A DNA stretch of 64,000 nucleotides from positions 39,167,920-39,231,919 of the forward strand of contig OX104128.1 in assembly GCA_944470555.2 (NCBI GenBank). The letters are read 5' to 3'. A model generated the notes under the pieces. The model did no database searches and had not been told where the DNA came from. It was given only the letters and a program-made list of their open reading frames with translations. Both the position numbers and the translations under genes were made by a program. This stretch comes from Heterobilharzia americana (Eukaryota; Platyhelminthes; Trematoda; Strigeidida; Schistosomatidae). Positions 38,068 through 48,233 of this stretch are shown here, piece by piece (the first letter of the stretch is position 1; each line of letters starts with the position of its first letter).

Positions 38068-38668
38068 ATTTATTAGATTTTTATCACACAGTGTAGCAGT
38101 ATTATTTACTGGATTACGTTTCGGACATAATTTATTGTCCACAGTCATATCAAGATAACTACACAACTTTGAGATATCCTTTTTATAGTCCTAATTTCCT
38201 CGTCTCTTTATGAGATTTGTAGTAAGATTTTCCATATATCCGGAACAGGTGCCTAGTCATTCCTGTTGCATGTGTTAGGTGTTTATTCGATAAACAAAGA
38301 TTCAATTATCAATCTCCCCCTCCACCCTGTTATGTTAGTTTCAAAAATTTTCACCCTGTCCCATCCTGTTGTGTGGTTGTGTGTAATCGCATGCATAGCT
38401 ATGGCTGAGCTCTTTTCTGAATTCCTTACCTTACTAGGATTTACCAATTTTGACCTAGGTAGGTTTTTGTGGTCCGATGGCCTAATTGACCTTAGTTAAA
38501 TAGTTCACTAGTTACTAGCCGGTCCTAAGCCAACATAAAGAGGGAAGATTGGGCACACGCCTAGCAACCCACCCAGTAAACAAATCCAAGCGCTAAACAA
38601 ACTTCAAAGCACAAACAAAATATAAAAAATAAAAAAAAGTTATTCCTCACTGGAATCGGAGAGGCGAA

Positions 38669-39115
38669 ATGACGACAGTCAGTGAGACCCTGCCTTCGGG
38701 AAGCCAATTGGCCGATGTGTCTTCGCTTCTCTCGATGAAAGCGAAGGTAAACGAGGGGACATGGAATGTCCGCACCATGTTTGGACCCAGTAAGGCAGCC
38801 CACATTGCAAACGAGATGAGAAGATATCATATTGAAGTGCTTGGAATTTGTGAAAGCAGATGGAATGGGAGTGGACTCTCCAAACTATCAACTGGAGAAT
38901 CAATTATCTACTCCTATATTGTCACCCAAACGACAACCACGAGCACATTGTGTATTGGAGTGGCTATCATGATGTCCTGGAGAGCATCGAAGGCTCACTG
39001 TCATACAGTGGGAACCAATCTCCTCCAGAATCAGGATCATGACAGCAAGATTCAACTCAAATGGAAGGAAGTAAGGTCACAATCATACAATGCTACGCTA
39101 CACACCTACGAATAA
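38669..39115 (+). pseudogene. LINE copy 1 apurinic-type endonuclease domain
   Basis: A 148-codon frame: WNVRTMFGPSKAAHIANEM, RRYHIEVLGICESRWNGSG. The N-V-R-T-M and E-S-R-W-x-G-S-G blocks are the N-terminal motifs of LINE AP-like endonucleases; E in ICESRW is the metal-binding Glu. The frame breaks where relatives continue CYAPTNNADADK: extra bases turn it to ATLHTYE and a stop. The rest follows in other frames (QSTLDTTPVGDIKILMG). Copy 2 has the same break. Confidence 0.85.
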
Positions 39116-40499
39116 TGCAGATGCGGACAAATAGAAGGAGGAGTTCTACAGACAACTTCAATCAACACTGGACACGACTCCAGTTGGCGACATCAAAATT
39201 CTAATGGGTGGGTTGACATGAATGCCAAACTGGGAGGGGACAACACAGGAAGAGAACAAACCATGGGTCGAGTAGCGATAGGTGAGGTGATGAGTGAGAA
39301 TGGAGAATTGTTTGCAGAATTCTGCGCATTCAACGATTTGGTGATTGGAGTCAAGCAGTGCGTTCAAGCACAAGGATATCCACAAAGTGAGTGACATGGA
39401 TTTCACCAGACACCAGACACTAAAATCACCGCGACTTCACCTCAATCTCAGGAAAGTGGAGACGCAGCCGACTGGACACAAGGTCAAGAAGAGGAGGAGG
39501 AGCAGATGTAGGTTCACACCACTCACTATCTAGTGCAACAAACCTTCCAAATCAAGTTGAACGCCTTCAAGGAAGCTGGTGATAGACCACAGTTCAAGTA
39601 CAACACTCGGAAACTGAAGGATGAAACTACAAAGGAAATCTTCATGGCAGCCATCAAGACAAAATGGGAGATATCGGGGAACATCCCTGAAGAAACCTAT
39701 GTGGAAGAACACTGGAAGTCTTTAAAAGCTATGTGAAAAAAAGCCTGCACAGCCGTATTAGGAAGGAAGAAGAAAGAAGAAAGAAGATAAGGAATGCATC
39801 TCGACAGATACATGGAAGCTGATAGAGGAGGGAGAGGAGGATGGTGAAGCAGACGATTAACCAGTGCAAGGATGCACAACCACAAGAGGAACTGAGTACA
39901 AGGTATAAAACACTCACTGGACAAAGAAGTGAAGAAGAGTGGACGGAAAGACAAAAGACACTTCTACAAAACACTGGTAAGTGAAGCAGAACAGGCTGCT
40001 GGTTGGTAGGAGAGACCTGACAATATTGTATCAAATAACCAGGTTACTATCTGTGAGGAAAGACATCAACACAAATGAAACCAATAGAAGATGATGAGGG
40101 AAATCTAATTACCAAAGAAGAGAAGCAAAGGAAACGATGGGCCGACCACTTCAAGAAGCTCTTCAATCGACCACCACTACCACCACTACCTGCACTTCGT
40201 CCAGAAATACCACCTACAGCCCAGCCACAGAACTACAAGTGAACTACAAGTCCTGAACGCCATAAAGCTACTGAAATGCGGGAAAGCAGCAGGACCAGAT
40301 GGGATCCCGCCAGAAGCAGTGAGAACAGACGCAGGGACAACAGTGGACATGCTCACACCACACCACTGTTGCAGAAGGTGTGGAAGGGAGAGAAGGTACC
40401 TAGCCATTGATTGGAAGAAGGGTTAATTTGTCGAACTCCCGAAGAAGGGAGACCTAAGTGTTTGCAAGAACTGGTGCGGAATCGCTCTCCTGTCCACCC

Positions 40500-41100
40500 A
40501 GAGCAAGCAAAATATTAAGCCGCATCATCCTGCAGAGGCTTAAGGATGCACTGGATTCAAAACTACGACCAGAACAGGCAGGCTGGCTGGATTCAGGAAG
40601 TACAAATCATGTGCGGACCAAATTGTAACGCTACGCTGTGCATCATCATAGAACAGAGCACAGAATGGCAATCAGCTCTCTACCTCAACTTCATCGACTT
40701 TGAGAAGGCCTTTGACAGCGTCGACCGAGAGGTAATTTGGAAACTGCTTCACTACTACGGAGTACCGCAAACCTTTATCCGCTTCATTCAACAACTATAT
40801 GAAGATGACACATGCCAAGTAATTCACAATGGGAAGGTCAGTGATGCTTTTGAAGTGAAGACAGGAGGGAGTGAAACAAGGCTGCCTACTATCCCCATGA
40901 TATTCCTGATTGTGTTCAAGTGACTGGATCATGCAGCAAACAGTGGGGAGCTGTGAGAATATGGGGATACGCTGGACTGCGGAAAAGAACCTAGAAGACT
41001 TGGATTTCGCCAGCGATGACTTGTGTCTGATGTCACATAAACTTGAAGATCTACTGGCGAAAACTAACAAGTTGTCAGAAGAGGTAAAGGCAGGGCAGTG
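40500..41100 (+). pseudogene. LINE copy 1 reverse transcriptase core
   Basis: RLKDALDSKLRPEQAGW, then LYLNFIDFEKAFDSVDREVI (motif with catalytic Asp), then GVPQTFIRFIQQLYEDDTC. The GVxQGCLLSP motif is frame-broken (reads GGSETRLPTIP). The catalytic box reads LDFASDDLCLMSHKLEDL, with an extra Ser codon between FA and DD. Two frameshifts and the altered box make it inactive. Confidence 0.85.
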
Positions 41101-41864
41101 AAGACGGGACTTCAAGTGAATATAGAGAAGACAGAGGTGATGAAGATACCGCACAAACAACTCCAACAACAACAACAAACTCCAGTCACCACCAAGGGGA
41201 GAAACTTAAGGGAAGTAACCTCCTTCACCTATCTAGGAAGCACTGTTTCAACTACAGGCAGCACAGGCACAGACGAGGATGTCAAAGTCAGCCAGGATCG
41301 GAAAGACAGGAAGACAGGCGTTCATTAGCCTGAAATCAGTGTGGAGATTTTCTGCACTGCACTCAGCATGTGGAACAGGATCCGGATTTTCAACACCAAC
41401 GTGAAGTCAGTGCTTCTGTGTGATGGTTCAGAGACTTGGCGCGTCATGAAAGGAATTTCCAATAAACTACACACATTCATCAACAACTGCCGCCTACGCT
41501 AGCTCGCTACTGAAGATCAGATGGATTGCCAGAGTAATGAGAATAAGCAGCATGGAGCTCTGGGAACGAACCAATCAAGAATCTATCACCCAACAAATAT
41601 GCAGAAGGAGGAAGTGGAGATGGATTGGGTATGCACTGAGAAGGCCGACTGGGGACATCACGCGTCAGGCCAGTTACTCGAGTGGAATCCCCATGGGAAG
41701 TGACGAGTTGGGCGTCGTTGTCGAGGGTGACATGGAGGAGATGGTGTGAGGAGGAAATGAGAGCTTGTGGGCTGTCGTGGAACCAGGTTCAAAAGACCTC
41801 AGAGAACAGAGGTCACTGGAGACGTACTACTGAAGCCCCATATTCCACTAGGAACCCAAGGGTC

Positions 41865-41867
<3 letters not shown>
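41098..41867 (+). pseudogene. LINE copy 1 C-terminal region
   Basis: Frames in turn: TGLQVNIEKTEVMKIPHKQ, then TSFTYLGSTVSTTGSTGTDE, then WERTNQESITQQICRRRKWR with WIGYALRRPTGDITRQAS, then ENRGHWRRTTEAPYSTRNP. This order is conserved in all LINE copies of the window. The phase changes at least three times. Confidence 0.8.

Positions 41868-41912
<45 letters not shown>
41865..41912 (+). repeat. (TAA)n tail of LINE copy 1
   Basis: About 16 TAA units directly after the C-terminal region of the LINE and before its target duplication. Confidence 0.95.
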
Positions 41913-41913
<1 letters not shown>

Positions 41914-41929
41914 TGACCCTGGTCGACTA

Positions 41930-42160
41930 CATTGACTGACCGATGTATTTGACCTCTCAATCGTTGCAAGGGATTTGGTAAACTAAGTTATTCTGCTTAA
42001 GTAAGTCAATAGGATCTTTTAACCTTCAAAGCTTATTTCGAAGTGAGTTTGTAGGTTTAAATGCCACTCCAGTCCCAGCCTTATTGAGAATTCTACGTAG
42101 TGTTTCTGAGGTACCTTCTTTGCATGATAATACTGTGGAGGTTTTGAATTCTCTGTTCAC
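41930..42160 (-). pseudogene. PLE GIY-YIG endonuclease remnant
   Basis: Minus strand: a frame gives DPIDLLKQNNLVYQIPCND, a stop, then EVKYIGQ. LVYQI...KYIG is the GIY-YIG pair. A stop replaces the second cysteine (CNDC in relatives) and another stop lies in the preceding KLxRLKDP segment. Confidence 0.65.
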
Positions 42161-42426
42161 AGTATTGCCCTTGTATTATCATCATCAACACTATTATTAC
42201 TAATATTATTGCTGTTAGTGCCACTATTTTTACTACTAATAATAAATGTGTTACTGATATTTTTCTTATGATTCTCAAGGAGCTTATCAGTTAATTTGGG
42301 AGGGTAAATGTTGGTGATTAAGGCGTCTTTAATGTATCTAGTTTCTTGTTTTAGATCTTCTGTTTTACTATTAAGTTTTTTGGCCCTGTCACTTAGACAC
42401 TTTACTAAGCCAACTTTAACTGGCAT
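42157..42426 (-). pseudogene. PLE linker between reverse transcriptase and nuclease
   Basis: Open for 89 codons: VGLVKCLSDRAKKLNSK, then YIKDALITNIYPPKLTDKL and an Asn/Ser-rich tail. It is the post-RT 'thumb and linker' region of PLE proteins. The same block at 53,272-53,520 is more broken. Confidence 0.65.
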
Positions 42427-42599
42427 ACGGTGAGACGATTTGAAGTCTAAGTAACGGTTTCAATGTGAAGGTTTTCTGTAGACACTAGTGTCTAAACTCC
42501 CACCTTGTTTCCTTCTTATTCGGTAATCCAATATCGCTAATTTCGCTTCGCTATCTTCTAATTCATAGGTGAATCGGATTGCGTTGACTACTGAATTTA

Positions 42600-43105
42600 T
42601 ATGTGTGAAGAAATTATGTGTGTGTTCTGATTTCAACACTGTAAACTTGTCGTCTACATAGAGAAACTACATTTTTGTAGACGGACTAAGTTTTTCTACA
42701 GCCACCCGTTCCCAACTATCCAGCCACAATGAGGGATATTGGTTGTCTCATGGCAACTCCTGTTTGTTTGTATATTTTATTCTGAAACCTAAACATTGTG
42801 GAAGTTAGGCATAGCTGTACTCCTGGCATGATATCATCTACTGGTACCTTAGTTCGTAATGTAAGCTCGTGGTCATTATCGAGTTTTTTTCTAACTGCTT
42901 CCAGGGCCATATCAATCGGTATATTGGCATACCAACTAACTACATCGAAACTATTTTTTTCATCGTAATCTAAATGTATGTCATCTAATATGTGCTTCAA
43001 GTCATACAAGTTAGTAAGTCTTGATTTAGAACGGTTTCTAATTGGGTTTAGTACCATTGCCAAATATTTAGATAAGTTATAAGTAGGAGTGTTTCTACGG
43101 TTCAC
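42600..43105 (-). pseudogene. PLE reverse transcriptase core
   Basis: The frame at 42,716-43,105 reads RNTPTYNLSKYLAMVLNPI, then the catalytic-motif region FDVVSWYANIPIDMALEAVR, then KIYKQTGVAMRQPIS (GVAMGSP-like motif altered at two positions). In a shifted frame below 42,700 comes FLYVDDKFTVLKSEH with an intact YVDD. Known PLE RTs have this motif order; the frameshift kills this copy. Confidence 0.8.
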
Positions 43106-43135
43106 TGTAAGTCATATAGGATAACCTTGTTCTGA

Positions 43136-44452
43136 TGTACTGGTAATAAGGTGAGTGTAACATTTGAAAGTCTGTCAGCTACAATACCCGTTCAGATAAC
43201 TTAATCTTAACACATCATGATGTATCTTTTTATTCAGCTATCTCACTTGAAGTTAAAATTTTTCTTAAAAGCTTTTCGCTTTATTAATTCCCTAAAGCAG
43301 TAGAGTTTTCCATTCTTCTCTTTATTTTCACCAGGTGGTTGAGCGGTTTCTTTAAAGAAAAATTGTGTATTCCTATTGTTATTTTTGGAGGAAGTGTTTT
43401 GTCTAGGCTTTGTAAACAACCAGTTTTAATGAACGCGTCTATTTGTTTAATAACTAATTCTGAAGAAAAGATCCTTTATCGATGAATATGATGAATACAC
43501 TAAAGCCTTAAAACACTAAAAATCAGAAATGAGCATGCCATCTAGTCTGATTACCCAATAATGATAAAATGATTTTTCATCAGAGTACCGTGTGTGGTCA
43601 GTCTTCATCTCCTCTTCTACCTGTTAAACTACCTTGTAATGATGAAGCTATTTAGAGTAGACAGAAAAGAGTATTCACTGATAATCAAATACTAAAACGA
43701 ATTTATCAGATATTATTACTTTTTATGATATTGTCCGAATTCGTACTGAGACTACAAACTTTCTCACCATGCAACTTCTCTATCCTTCATTACCCCAATA
43801 TAAGCCTGACTGAAAGAACAATGAGATTCTACTAATACCCCTTCCACTTTCTTACATTTCATTAAGTTTGCAATATGGTCATTGCTGTAACTGACAAAAT
43901 GAATGTTTGTAGTCATTATTCATGACACCACAGGCAAAGCTTTCATGACTGTTGAATATTATCAACGAGATACATCTATAAATATCAAGAAAGTTCTGTC
44001 TTTTTGAATATTCACAGCTGTTCTACTGAGTGTGAAGTTAAAAGCCTTACCACTAAGGTATCCATGCCAACGACCATCTATATACCAGATTATGTACTGG
44101 GATTGCTTGCTAGCTGATATGGAATGTATTTACTAGGTCTTAGGTGTATATCAAAGTTGACTAATCAAATATGTAGTGAATTCAATAAATCAAATAGCAG
44201 ACTGCATATGAAGAAAAGTCAACGTATTTATGGAGAATTAACTTACGCAGACACCTTACTGATGAGAGGCAGCAGTCACGAGACGAAGATTCAGGATTTT
44301 TTGCTAGTTGACTCTAAAGAATTTAGATAGAAACATAAACCTCAAGTTTGTAAATTCATCTAACTGAGAAACATCAGCTTACCTTAAATTTTTTTATTTC
44401 TTTGAAAAATAGTCATTGTCTATGATAAACAGCAGTATGAATTCCATAATAG
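43136..44452. other. Unassigned DNA between PLE and PLE fragment
   Basis: No gene recognised. This is the interval between the two large opposed LINE/PLE blocks. Confidence 0.55.
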
Positions 44453-44879
44453 ATTTGTTCATTTGATCTATTATAATTCACTTGATCACATTTCAAGCAT
44501 AAATTATTATTGCTTATAATCATGTCAGTGTAATCACACTCCTGACACTTGATTTTATAGTTATATCATCCTATACGAGTTGTTTATATTGGTAGCAAAA
44601 TGTTCCATATCTCTGGTATAGGCATTGCGTCATTTCTATTACATATGTTGCGTCATGATTCGATGAACTAAGATTCAGTAATCTATTTCTCTCTCTCCCC
44701 ACCTAATAATATTCGACTTAAGTACAGTGGCCTTATCCCACCCTATTGTGTGGTTGTGTGTTTATACATGCATAGCGACAGCTGAGTTTTTTCTACATTA
44801 TTGATCTTATTTAGGTTTATTATTCCATGTTTAGCTAAATTCCTATGTACAGATATTCTAACTGACCCCGACTATCTTA
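44453..44879 (-). mobile_element. PLE terminal-repeat fragment next to a LINE
   Basis: AGATTTGTTCATTTGATC start and the shared CTCTGGTATAGGCATTGCG and TGTGTTTATACATGCAT blocks. It ends at CTAACTGACCCCGACTATCT, where the minus-strand LINE begins. The orientation is inferred from the other copies. Confidence 0.65.
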
Positions 44880-45659
44880 TTTTTATTACTATTTATTTTT
44901 CCCTTGGTTCCTAGTGGTACAAACGGCTTCAATAGCATGTCTCCATTGTACCCTTCTCTGCAGTCTTTTGAACCTGGAGCCACCACTACCCACAAACTTT
45001 CTTTTCTTCCTCACATCATCTCCTCCATTCCACCCTCAGATGGGACACCCAACTCGTCGTTTCCCCTTTGGATTCCACTTGATGGCCTGGCATGACCTGA
45101 GGTGTGGTGTCCTCAATCGGCCTTCTCAGTGTATGCCTGCTCCAATCCATCTCCACTTTGTTGGATGATGGGTTCTTGGTTGGTTCGATGCCAGCCAGCC
45201 ACACTTCCTTCTTGCTTATTCTCACTATTCTGGCCATCCATCCGATCTTGAATATGGGGTCAGAGCAGTTTGTTGGAGATGCTTTTCTTGACACGTCAAG
45301 TTTCTGAACCACATAGCAGCAGTGACTTGACATTGATGTTGAAAATCCGGATCTTGTTCACACTTTATGCTATTTCCAATAGATCTCCACACTGATTTCA
45401 GAATAGTGAAAGCCTATCTTGATGCCTTTCCAATCCTGGTTTTGACATCCTCGTCTGTGCCGCCATCGCCACCTGTAGTCGGAAAGATGCTGCCTAGGTA
45501 GGTTGGTAAGTGGAAGGGACAACTTCCTTTGATTTCTTCCGTTGATGGTGATTGGAGTTTGTTGTTGATACTGTTGTTGTTTGGGTATCTTCATTACCTT
45601 TGTCTTCTCTATATTCACTTTAAGTCTCGTCTTCGCTGCCCTGCCTCTCATGCCAACTT

Positions 45660-46200
45660 GTTAGTTTTCGTCAGTAGATCTTCAAGTTTGTGTGACATTA
45701 GACACAAGTCATCATTGAAGTCCAAATCCTCTAGGCTCGTTTCATCGGTCCAGATAGAGTATGCCCATCTTCTCGCTCGTCACTGTTTGCTGCATGATCC
45801 AGTCCACCACAATCAGGAAGATCAATGTTGATAGTAAGCAGTATTGTCTTACTTCGTCCTCTGTGTTCACTTCAAAGGCATCAATGAGTTTCCCATTGTG
45901 AATTACTAGGCATGTGGCGTCTTCATATAGTTGTCCAGTGAGGTTGATAAAAGTTTGTGGTATTTTTTAGTGTTGGACCAGTTTCCAAATTACCTCTCGG
46001 TCGACGCTGTCAAAGGCCTTCTCAAAGTCGATGAAGTTTAGGTAGAAGGTTGACGGACATTCTATGCTGTGTTGTATGATGATGCGAAGCGTTGCAATTT
46101 GGTCCGCACATGATTTATTCTTCTAAAAGTCAGCCAGACTATTCCGGTCGTAGTTTTGAATCCAGTGCATCCTTAAGCCTCTCCAGGATGATGCGGCTTG
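45660..46200 (-). pseudogene. LINE copy 2 reverse transcriptase core
   Basis: FIDFEKAFDSVDREVIWKL is readable, followed by a stop (copy 1 has LLHYYGVPQ). Then come QLYEDATCLVIHNGKLIDAF and VRQYCLLS (GCLLSP altered). The catalytic box is LDFNDDL in broken frame. It is more diverged from copy 1 than the 5' half. Confidence 0.75.
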
Positions 46201-46258
46201 ATATTTTGCTTGCTCTGGGTGGACAGGAGAGCGATTCCGCACCAGTTCTTGCAAACAC

Positions 46259-46645
46259 TTAGGTCTCCCTTCTTCGGGAGTTCGACAAGTTAACCCTTCT
46301 TCCAATCACCAGGTACCCTCCCTTCCTTCCACACCTTCTGCAACAGTGGTGTGGTGTGAGCATGTCCGCTGTTGTCTCTGCGTCTGTTCTCAGTGCTTCT
46401 GGCGGGATCCCATCTGGTCCTGCTGCTTTCACACATTTCAACATTTTTATGGCGTTCAGGACTTCTATTTTTGTTGGAGGATTTATCTTCACTTGTAATT
46501 CAGCGGTTGTAGGTGGTATTTCTGGACGAAGTGCAGGTGGTGGTGGTGGTTGATTCAAGAGCTTCTTGAAGTGGTCGGCCCATCGTTTCCTTTGCTTCTC
46601 TTCTTTGGTAATTAGATTTCCCTCATCATCTTCTGTTGGTTTCAT
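46259..46645 (-). pseudogene. LINE copy 2 pre-RT segment
   Basis: 128 codons: KPTEDDEGNLITKEEKQRKR, WADHFKKLLNQPPPPPALRP, then KCVKAAGPDGIPPEALRTDA. The A-G-P-D-G-I-P-P-E block is the start of the LINE RT domain. Copy 1 has the same region at 40,080-40,430, with a deletion and shuffled bases around 40,200-40,260. Confidence 0.8.
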
Positions 46646-47611
46646 CTGTGTTGATGTCTTTCCTCACAGATAGTAACCTGGTTATTTGATACAATGTTGT
46701 CAGGTCTCTCCTACCAACCAGCAGCCTGTTCTGCTTCACTTACCAGTGTTTTGTAGAAGTGTCTTTTGTCTTTCCGTCCACTCTTCTTCACTTCTTTGTC
46801 CAGTGAGTGTTTTATACCTTGTACTCAGTTCCTCTTGTGGTTGTGCATCCTTGCACTGGTTAATCGTCTGCTTCACCATCCTCCTCTCCCTCCTCTATCA
46901 GCTTCCATGTATCTGTCGAGATGCATTCCTTATCTTCTTTCTTCTTTCTTCTTCCTTCCTAATACGGCTGTGCAGGCTTTTTTTCACATAGCTTTTAAAG
47001 ACTTCCAGTGTTCTTCCACATAGGTTTCTTCAGGGATGTTCCCCGATATCTCCCATTTTGTCTTGATGGCTGCCATGAAGATTTCCTTTGTAGTTTCATC
47101 CTTCAGTTTCCGAGTGTTGTACTTGAACTGTGGTCTATCACCAGCTTCCTTGAAGGCGTTCAACTTGATTTGGAAGGTTTGTTGCACTAGATAGTGAGTG
47201 GTGTGAACCTACATCTGCTCCTCCTCCTCTTCTTGACCTTGTGTCCAGTCGGCTGCGTCTCCACTTTCTTGAGATTGAGATGAAGTCTATCTGATTTTTA
47301 GTGTGTCCATCTGGTGTCTGGTGAAATCCATGTCACTCACTTTGTGGATATCCTTGTGCTTGAACGCACTGCTTGACTCCAATCACCAAATCGTTGAATG
47401 CGCAGAATTCTGCAAACAATTCTCCATTCTCACTCATCACCTCACCTATCGCTACTCGACCCATGGTTTGTTCTCTTCCTGTGTTGTCCCCTCCCAGTTT
47501 GGCATTCATGTCAACCCACCCATTAGAATTTTGATGTCGCCAACTGGAGTCGTGTCCAGTGTTGATTGAAGTTGTCTGTAGAATTCCTCCTTCTATTTGT
47601 CCGCATCTGCA

Positions 47612-48058
47612 TTATTCGTAGGTGTGTAGCGTAGCATTGTATGATTGTGACCTTACTTCCTTCCATTTGAGTTGAATCTTGCTGTCATGATCCTGATTCT
47701 GGAGGAGATTGGTTCCCACTGTATGACAGTGAGCCTTCGATGCTCTCCAGGACATCATGATAGCCACTCCAATACACAATGTGCTCGTGGTTGTCGTTTG
47801 GGTGACAATATAGGAGTAGATTATTGATTCTCCAGTTGATAGTTTGGAGAGTCCACTCCCATTCCATCTGCTTTCGCAAATTCCAAGCACTTCAATGTGA
47901 TACCTCTTCATCTCGTTTGCAATGTGGGCTGCCTTACTGGGTTCAAACATGGTGTGGACATTCCATGTCCCCTCGTTTACTTTCGCTTTCATCGAGAGAA
48001 GCGAAGACACATCGGCCAATTGGCTTCCCGAAGGCAGGGTCTCACTGACTGTCGTCAT
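47612..48058 (-). pseudogene. LINE copy 2 endonuclease domain
   Basis: 148 codons differing from copy 1 at only a few residues (RTMFGPS against HTMFEPS; EMRRY against EMKRY). It ends at the same place with the same frameshift. The short linker frame QTFQIKLNAFKEAGDRPQFK (46,984-47,187) is identical in both copies. Confidence 0.85.
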
Positions 48059-48233
48059 TTCGCCTCTCCGATTCCAGTGAGGAATAACTTTTTTTTATTT
48101 TTTATATTTTGTTTGTGCTTTGAAGTTTGTTTAGCGCTTGGATTTGTTTTCCGGGGTAGGGTTGCTAGCCGTATGCCACACCTTCCCTCTTTATGTTGGC
48201 TTAGGACCGGCTAGTAACTCGTGAACTAGTTAA

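Larger units (their letters stand above)
38492..41909 (+). mobile_element. Near full-length RTE-like LINE (copy 1), degenerate
   Basis: The 5' leader starts after TAATTGACC and shares TTACTAGCCGGTCCTAAGCC with copy 2. Then come an endonuclease at 38,669-39,115 and beyond, a linker at 39,533-40,180, RT at 40,500-41,100, a C-terminal domain to 41,860, and a (TAA)n tail. RTE-clade LINEs encode one endonuclease-RT protein and end in short tandem repeats, which fits. Many frameshifts. The duplication TAATTGACC lies at 38,483-38,491 and 41,910-41,918. Confidence 0.85.
38068..43135 (-). mobile_element. Penelope-like element interrupted by a 3.4-kb LINE
   Basis: Terminal repeat 38,068-38,491; the element resumes at 41,910 with nuclease, linker and RT on the minus strand up to about 43,135. 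The two pieces are joined across the LINE by the 9-base duplication TAATTGACC. The 5' end of the coding part is missing. Confidence 0.75.
44880..48233 (-). mobile_element. Near full-length RTE-like LINE (copy 2), degenerate
   Basis: Minus strand: leader 48,060-48,233, endonuclease 47,612-48,058, linker 46,686-47,190, RT about 45,800-46,200, C-terminal region 44,900-45,650. The 5' part is almost identical to copy 1; from about 46,140 down it belongs to the 3' subtype seen at 16.0 and 27.9 kb. The tail is AAAAATAAATAGTAATAAAA. I see no target duplication. Confidence 0.85.

Noticed and set aside
39697..40034. Open frames of 85 and 101 codons antisense to LINE copy 1 (and the same at 46,686-47,023)
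   Set aside because: They mirror the purine-rich linker of the LINE; their identity in both copies follows from the repeat.
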